From positions 1 through 10,575 of the forward strand of contig JASHRR010000088.1 in NCBI GenBank assembly GCA_030037185.1: 10,575 nt of DNA, in the 5' to 3' direction. The DNA comes from Xanthobacteraceae bacterium (lineage in GTDB: Bacteria > Pseudomonadota > Alphaproteobacteria > Rhizobiales > Xanthobacteraceae). The translations under genes and the position numbers were made by a program. Under the pieces are notes generated by a model. The model had not been told where the DNA came from and searched no databases. It worked only from the letters and a program-made list of their open reading frames with translations. This document shows, piece by piece, positions 6,847-10,575 of this stretch (position 1 is its first letter; the number at the start of each line of letters is the position of its first letter).

Positions 6847-6875
6847 CCATGCCTAATGGCGCCTAAAGGCAGGGG
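6845..6875 (-). repeat. Left-end hairpin of the tnpB element, with doubled loop unit
   Basis: On the plus strand CCCC-ATGCCT ... AGGC-A-GGGG, enclosing two adjacent 10-mers, GCCTAATGGC (6851-6860) and GCCTAAAGGC (6861-6870), identical at 9 of 10 positions. The right-end hairpin has a single such unit (GCCTGAAGGC, 5881-5890). The left end therefore looks like the same hairpin with its loop unit duplicated in tandem. The hairpin directly precedes the tnpB ribosome site. Confidence 0.65.
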
Positions 6876-6880
6876 CTTCC

Positions 6881-7261
6881 GCGCGGAGGTTTCGGTGAAT
6901 TAAAGCATGGAGAGTTCGTGGGGTCGCCACCGCCAATGCTTGATGCCTGCGATGGATGTCCCTCAGGGTTGGGCGGCTCGCCGGCACCCCAGAATGACCA
7001 GAGAAAAATATCGGATAGTTTTTTATGCCCACAGTCTTGTGCTTTATGTCGGAAGACCCACATCATCTTGCGTGCGAAGCAATAAAGCGAAGCACAACAA
7101 CTGAAACAGACGAAGTCGACTTACGGCAGCCAGGTGGTCTTTTCCTCCACGTCCTCCAAGCTCCCAACCATCTGGCGCCGCTTTTCTTTGAGATAAATAT
7201 CCGGCAATTTTTGTGCTTTGGCCGATTTTCACGGCGGCGAGGCAAAACCGGGAAAGGCGGG
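6881..7261. other. Gene-free stretch between the tnpB element and lepA
   Basis: About 380 bases, more AT-rich in the middle (7005-7030) than the surrounding genes. Short open frames on both strands have no family character. An 8-base direct repeat, GCGAAGCA, occurs twice 13 bases apart (7074-7081 and 7087-7094). No clear stem plus T-run terminator was found after the lepA stop. Nothing else could be supported. Confidence 0.5.
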
Positions 7262-9073
7262 TTACACATCTACCTTCAGTGCGGCGATGAACGCCTCCTG
7301 GGGAATGTCCACCTTGCCGAACTGGCGCATGCGCTTCTTGCCTTCCTTCTGCTTTTCCAGAAGCTTGCGCTTGCGCGTCACGTCGCCACCATAGCACTTT
7401 GCAGTGACGTCCTTGCGGAAGGCGCGCACGGTTTCGCGCGCAATGATCTTTCCGCCGATCGCCGCCTGGATCGGAATCTGGAACATGTGCGGCGGTATCA
7501 GCTCCTTGAGCTTTTCCACCATGGCCCGGCCACGGCTCTCGGCACGGGTGCGGTGCACCAGCATGGCAAGCGCATCGACGGGCTCGCCATTGACCAGGAT
7601 CTGCATCTTCACCAGGTCGGCGGGCTTGTAGTCCGTGAGGTGATAGTCGAACGAGGCGTAGCCTTTCGATACCGACTTGAGGCGATCGTAGAAGTCGAAC
7701 ACCACCTCGTTGAGGGGCAGCTCATATTTGACCATGGCGCGGCTGCCGACGTAGGTCAGTTCGATCTGGTTGCCGCGGCGGTCCTGGCACAGCTTGAGCA
7801 CGCTGCCGAGATATTCGTCCGGCGTCAGGATGGTAGCGCCGATCCAGGGCTCGCGGATTTCCTCGATCTTGACCACATCCGGCATATCGACCGGATTGTG
7901 AATTTCGATCTCCTTGCCATCGGTCAGCGCCATCCGGTAGATGACCGACGGCGCCGTGGCGATCAGGTCAAGGTTGAATTCGCGCTCCAGCCGTTCCTGA
8001 ATGATTTCGAGGTGCAGCAGCCCGAGAAATCCGCAGCGAAAGCCGAAACCCAGCGCAGCGCTCGTTTCCATCTCGTAGGAGAAGCTCGCGTCGTTGAGGC
8101 GCAGCTTCCCCATGGCGGCGCGCAGGTCCTCAAATTGCGCCGCATCGACCGGAAACAGACCGCAGAACACGACTGGAATCGCCGGGCGGAAGCCCGGCAG
8201 CGCAGCGGCGGCCGGTTTGCGGTCGTCGGTGATGGTGTCGCCGACGCGGGTGTCCGCCACCTCCTTGATCGAGGCAGTGAGAAAGCCGATCTCGCCCGGC
8301 CCGAGTTCGGCGGCGTCCACCAATTTGGGCGTGAACACGCCGACGCGGTCGACCTCGTAGCTCGCTTGCGTGCCCATCAGACGAATGCGCTCGCCTTTCT
8401 TCAACGTGCCGTCGACGATGCTCACCAGCACCACCACGCCGAGATAGAGATCATACCAGCTGTCCACCAGCAGCGCCTTGAGAGGCGCATCGCGGTCCCC
8501 TTTTGGCGGCGGCAGGCGGGTGACGATCGCCTCCAGCACGGCGTCGATGTTGAGGCCGGTCTTGGCCGAGATCAGGATGGCATCGGACGCATCGAGGCCG
8601 ATCACGTCCTCGATCTGCTGCTTGACCTTGTCGGGCTCGGCTGCTGGCAGATCGACCTTGTTGAGGACCGGCACGATCTCATGGTTGTTGTCGATCGCCT
8701 GGTAGACGTTGGCAAGCGTTTGCGCCTCCACGCCCTGGCTCGCATCGACGACGAGAAGGGAGCCCTCGCATGCCGCCAGGCTGCGGTTGACCTCATAGGC
8801 GAAGTCCACGTGCCCGGGCGTGTCGATCAAGTTGAGGACGTAGTCCTTGCCATCCCGCGCCAGGTAATTCAGCCGCACCGTCTGGGCCTTGATGGTGATG
8901 CCGCGTTCGCGCTCGATGTCCATGGAATCGAGCACCTGTTCGCGGCCGGACATTTCGCGCGCGGTGAGGCCGCCGGTGATCTGGATGAGCCGGTCAGCGA
9001 GCGTCGACTTGCCGTGGTCGATATGGGCGACGATTGCAAAGTTGCGGATGTTGTCGATGGGTACGGTGGCCAT
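7262..9073 (-). CDS. lepA: Elongation factor 4 (LepA), ribosomal back-translocase GTPase
   Basis: A 603-residue translational GTPase, the usual length for this family in alphaproteobacteria. I chose ATG 9073 because [23 protein letters not shown] is the family N-terminus; in-frame ATGs at 9082 and 9100 would add 3 or 9 atypical residues. GTPase motifs: P-loop AHIDHGKS (16-23), RGITIK (57-62), DTPGH (84-88), NKVD (138-141) and SAK. Then the EF-G-like domain II ([17 protein letters not shown]), domain III ([20 protein letters not shown]), domain V-like segment, and the LepA-specific C-terminal domain with the diagnostic [20 protein letters not shown] and [17 protein letters not shown]. It binds ribosomes, associates with the membrane under some conditions and aids translation or subunit biogenesis under stress. 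All expected domains are intact. It is downstream of a solute-binding protein gene with a 111-base gap; no lepB is adjacent. No ribosome site is obvious and the start codon lies in a hairpin. Confidence 0.98.
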   Translation of the reverse strand: MATVPIDNIRNFAIVAHIDHGKSTLADRLIQITGGLTAREMSGREQVLDSMDIERERGITIKAQTVRLNYLARDGKDYVLNLIDTPGHVDFAYEVNRSLAACEGSLLVVDASQGVEAQTLANVYQAIDNNHEIVPVLNKVDLPAAEPDKVKQQIEDVIGLDASDAILISAKTGLNIDAVLEAIVTRLPPPKGDRDAPLKALLVDSWYDLYLGVVVLVSIVDGTLKKGERIRLMGTQASYEVDRVGVFTPKLVDAAELGPGEIGFLTASIKEVADTRVGDTITDDRKPAAAALPGFRPAIPVVFCGLFPVDAAQFEDLRAAMGKLRLNDASFSYEMETSAALGFGFRCGFLGLLHLEIIQERLEREFNLDLIATAPSVIYRMALTDGKEIEIHNPVDMPDVVKIEEIREPWIGATILTPDEYLGSVLKLCQDRRGNQIELTYVGSRAMVKYELPLNEVVFDFYDRLKSVSKGYASFDYHLTDYKPADLVKMQILVNGEPVDALAMLVHRTRAESRGRAMVEKLKELIPPHMFQIPIQAAIGGKIIARETVRAFRKDVTAKCYGGDVTRKRKLLEKQKEGKKRMRQFGKVDIPQEAFIAALKVDV

Positions 9074-9100
9074 GCCCCGCATGTAGCAATGCCGGGGCAT
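9072..9100 (-). promoter_or_regulatory. Hairpin covering the lepA start codon
   Basis: On the mRNA strand, AUGCCCC (9100-9094) pairs with GGGGCAU (9078-9072), and inside it GCAU pairs with AUGC, with one bulged base and a short loop: an 11-bp, GC-rich stem. The first two bases of the AUG at 9073 are in the closing pairs. It could limit initiation at lepA or couple it to upstream events; this is inference from structure alone. Confidence 0.45.
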
Positions 9101-9144
9101 GGAGGGAAGCGGGGTCGGGAAAGAACGTCGGCGTCAGGGAATCG

Positions 9145-9165
9145 TGGAAAAATCCTTTCTCCACC
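9145..9165 (-). terminator. Possible weak hairpin terminator after the Bug-family gene
   Basis: On the mRNA strand GUGGAGAAA-GGA-UUUUUCCAC forms a 9-bp stem (one G-U pair) with a 3-base loop, 20 bases after the stop of the solute-binding protein gene. The U-run is in the stem rather than after it, so it is not a classical intrinsic terminator; it may be an RNA-end or processing structure separating this gene from lepA. Confidence 0.3.
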
Positions 9166-9184
9166 TCCTCTTACACGCACGAAC

Positions 9185-10171
9185 TCAGTCCACCTGAATC
9201 TTGGCCCGGGTGGCGACCGCCAGCCACTTTTGCTTTTCCGCAGCCAGAAACGCGCCGAATTCCGCCGGTGTCCCGGGCTTGACGTCGACGGACAGCTTAT
9301 CGAGCGTCGCCTGCACGGCAGGGGCCTTGAGGCTTTCGTTGATTGCAGCGTTTAGCCTCGCGATGATGGCGTCCGACACGCCGGCGGGCGCCACGATGCC
9401 GGTGAACGACGCCGACACGAAGTCCGGGATGGTTTCGCTTAGGGTGGGCACATCCGCAAGGCGGGGATTGCGGGCATTGCTGGTGACCGCGAGCGCTCGC
9501 AGCTGGCCGGCCAGCACCAGGGGCAGCGATACGGCGGGGTTCTCGAAGGTCAGCGAGACCTGGCCGGAGACCACGTCCTGGGTCGAGCTGCCGCCCCCCT
9601 TGTAGGGAACGTGGGTGATATCGAGGCCGGTGCGCTGCTTGAACATTTCGCCCAGCATGTGGGGCGGCGTTCCGACGCCGGGCGTCGAATAGCTGAGCCG
9701 GCCCGGGTTGGCTTTGCCGTAAGCGACCAACCCGGCGACTGTGGTGACCGGCAATGCCGGGTTGACCACCAGGATATTGGCGGTGATGCCGATCAGCGCC
9801 ACCGGGGCGAAGGCCTTGTCGGGGTCGTAGTCAAGGTGGCGATAGACGGCCGGGTTGATGCTCATCGTCGAGGTGTTGGCGAACATCACGGTGTAGCCGT
9901 CGGGCTCCGCCAGAGCGGCCAAGCGCGCCCCGATAGTGCCGCCGGCACCGCCGCGGTTCTCGACCACGATGCTTTGGCCCAGAATGACATCGAGCTGCTG
10001 GCCGATAATACGGCCGATCACGTCGGCCGGGCCGCCGGGCGCGAACGGCACCACCAGCCGGATAGGCTTTGCCGGATAAGTCTGCGCCGCCGCGCCGCTC
10101 GCCCACCCGAGCCCGACCGCGACTGCAGCCGCCAACAAGCTGTCACGTGCGGCCCTGAGCATCGATATCAT
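9185..10171 (-). CDS. Bug/TctC-family tripartite tricarboxylate transporter substrate-binding protein
   Basis: A 328-residue periplasmic binding protein. ATG 10171 is chosen: GAGGA lies 6 bases before it and a proper signal peptide follows (residues 1-29, hydrophobic LLAAAVAVGLGWASG, cut after GAAA before QTYPAKPIR). The mature start QTYPAKPIRLVVPFAPGGPA is the hallmark of the Bug family, with GQSIVVENRGGAGGTIGA, NPGRLSYSTPGVGTPPHM and HVPYKGGGSS as further ligand-loop motifs, and a C-terminal AAEKQKWLAV helix. Bug proteins bind small carboxylates or similar solutes for TctAB carriers or for signalling; many are orphan, as here, with no TctA/TctB in view. The ligand cannot be told from sequence. 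It is upstream of lepA on the same strand, probably by chance. Confidence 0.93.
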   Translation of the reverse strand: MISMLRAARDSLLAAAVAVGLGWASGAAAQTYPAKPIRLVVPFAPGGPADVIGRIIGQQLDVILGQSIVVENRGGAGGTIGARLAALAEPDGYTVMFANTSTMSINPAVYRHLDYDPDKAFAPVALIGITANILVVNPALPVTTVAGLVAYGKANPGRLSYSTPGVGTPPHMLGEMFKQRTGLDITHVPYKGGGSSTQDVVSGQVSLTFENPAVSLPLVLAGQLRALAVTSNARNPRLADVPTLSETIPDFVSASFTGIVAPAGVSDAIIARLNAAINESLKAPAVQATLDKLSVDVKPGTPAEFGAFLAAEKQKWLAVATRAKIQVD

Positions 10172-10575
10172 GGAAGGTCCTCGCTGAAATCTGGGATTTA
10201 ATCGCGCAGCGAGCTTGCCAGAATGTGGAACCGGCACGACCGCATGCAACGGCGCGCAGCATCTCTGGCGACACCTCGCGTGCCCTTCCCGTTACGGGCG
10301 ACGTAAGCTGCGTGAATATTGAGGGCGCTGATGTGGTTCGAAACCATGTCGGCCTCGGACAATCACGTTCTCGGTTACAGCGGGCCAAAAGTCGCCGATT
10401 TCACGGGAGGCGACCCGCGATCGCCCTGATCTGCCCGCCACGCCAACGCCACCAGCGTCGCCCCTACGACACGGTGCTCCGATGCGCCGGACCGGAAGCG
10501 GGCGACTAGGTGTTACGTAAGCATTTCTAGCAAGCCGCGGCGACATTGTCTGCCCGGCGGAGTTATCGAATTCCC
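10172..10575. other. Gene-free stretch at the right edge
   Basis: About 400 bases upstream of the Bug-family gene. The open frames here are Arg-rich shadows with no ribosome sites or family motifs. An 8-base palindrome TTACGTAA lies at 10513-10520. The promoter of the Bug-family gene should lie here, but I found no convincing -35/-10 pair. Confidence 0.45.

Larger units (their letters stand above)
5875..6875 (-). mobile_element. Decayed IS200/IS605-superfamily element, IS1341 group (tnpB only)
   Basis: About 1 kb, bounded by two related subterminal hairpins in the same orientation (6845-6875 upstream and 5875-5895 downstream of tnpB when read on the minus strand). Direct rather than inverted hairpin ends and the absence of target duplications and terminal inverted repeats are typical of this superfamily. 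The only cargo is a broken tnpB. No Y1 transposase (tnpA) is in the window, so the copy would have depended on a TnpA from elsewhere even when intact. Exact ends cannot be set without an intact relative. It sits between mepA and lepA and interrupts no recognisable gene. Confidence 0.75.

Noticed and set aside
5875..6875. CRISPR-like or multi-copy repeat array from the repeated GCCTnAAGGC units
   Set aside because: Only three units exist, two adjacent and one 960 bases away, explained by the element's end hairpins; there are no spacers.
5987..6903. Two plus-strand open frames of about 195 codons
   Set aside because: Both are antisense to the tnpB remnant, whose minus-strand translation shows clear family motifs.
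6863..7066. 67-codon minus-strand frame upstream of the tnpB left end
   Set aside because: Pro/Ser/Gly-rich, no motif, runs through the transposon hairpin; not supportable as a gene.
7025..9355. 776-codon open frame on the plus strand
   Set aside because: It is antisense to the full, intact lepA and is an artefact of GC-rich codon use; it has His/Val/Asp-rich low-character sequence and no family motif.
10225..10546. Open frames on both strands at the right edge
   Set aside because: Arg/Pro-rich shadow-like translations without ribosome sites or motifs.
1..10575. tRNA, rRNA or riboswitch genes
   Set aside because: No cloverleaf with a CCA-type end, no rRNA-like sequence and no recognisable riboswitch core was seen on either strand by eye.

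Overview
The window has GC-rich, strongly GC3-biased coding and gene types (an alphaproteobacterial-type LepA, a Bug/TctC tricarboxylate-type binding protein, MepA with a proline-rich tail) that suggest a Bradyrhizobium/Rhodopseudomonas-like member of the Hyphomicrobiales (formerly Rhizobiales). This is inferred from protein character; no search was run. It reads as ordinary chromosome with one decayed transposable element.

Left part (1-4687): a candidate catabolic neighbourhood. An amidohydrolase-2 (ACMSD/LigW-like) gene enters from the left edge and is truncated there. It converges, with 3 bases between stop codons, on a leftward set: a small Cys-rich protein (3475-3161), a protein of the 4,5-dihydroxyphthalate decarboxylase/periplasmic-binding fold (3129-2179) and an NMT1/THI5-like binding-fold protein (1899-988). 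Neither binding-fold protein has a visible signal peptide and no permease or ATPase is present. Diverging from the small gene is a zinc-type medium-chain dehydrogenase (3578-4687). Together they look like a pathway for a small carboxylated or aromatic compound, but the substrate cannot be read from the sequence.

Middle (4690-6880): mepA, a penicillin-insensitive murein endopeptidase, is convergent with the dehydrogenase (2-base gap). Upstream of it lies a broken IS1341-type tnpB copy of the IS200/IS605 superfamily. Its two ends carry related hairpins in the same orientation. The tnpB remnant has four separate lesions (an early nonsense codon, two single-base frameshifts and a large in-frame deletion), yet the RuvC Asp/Glu/Asp residues and the zinc ribbon can still be read across the frames. 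No tnpA is present.

Right part (6881-10575): about 380 bases with no convincing gene, then lepA (elongation factor 4) with a strong hairpin covering its start codon, then upstream of it on the same strand a Bug-family solute-binding protein with a signal peptide and no TctA/TctB partner in view. The last 400 bases hold no recognisable gene.
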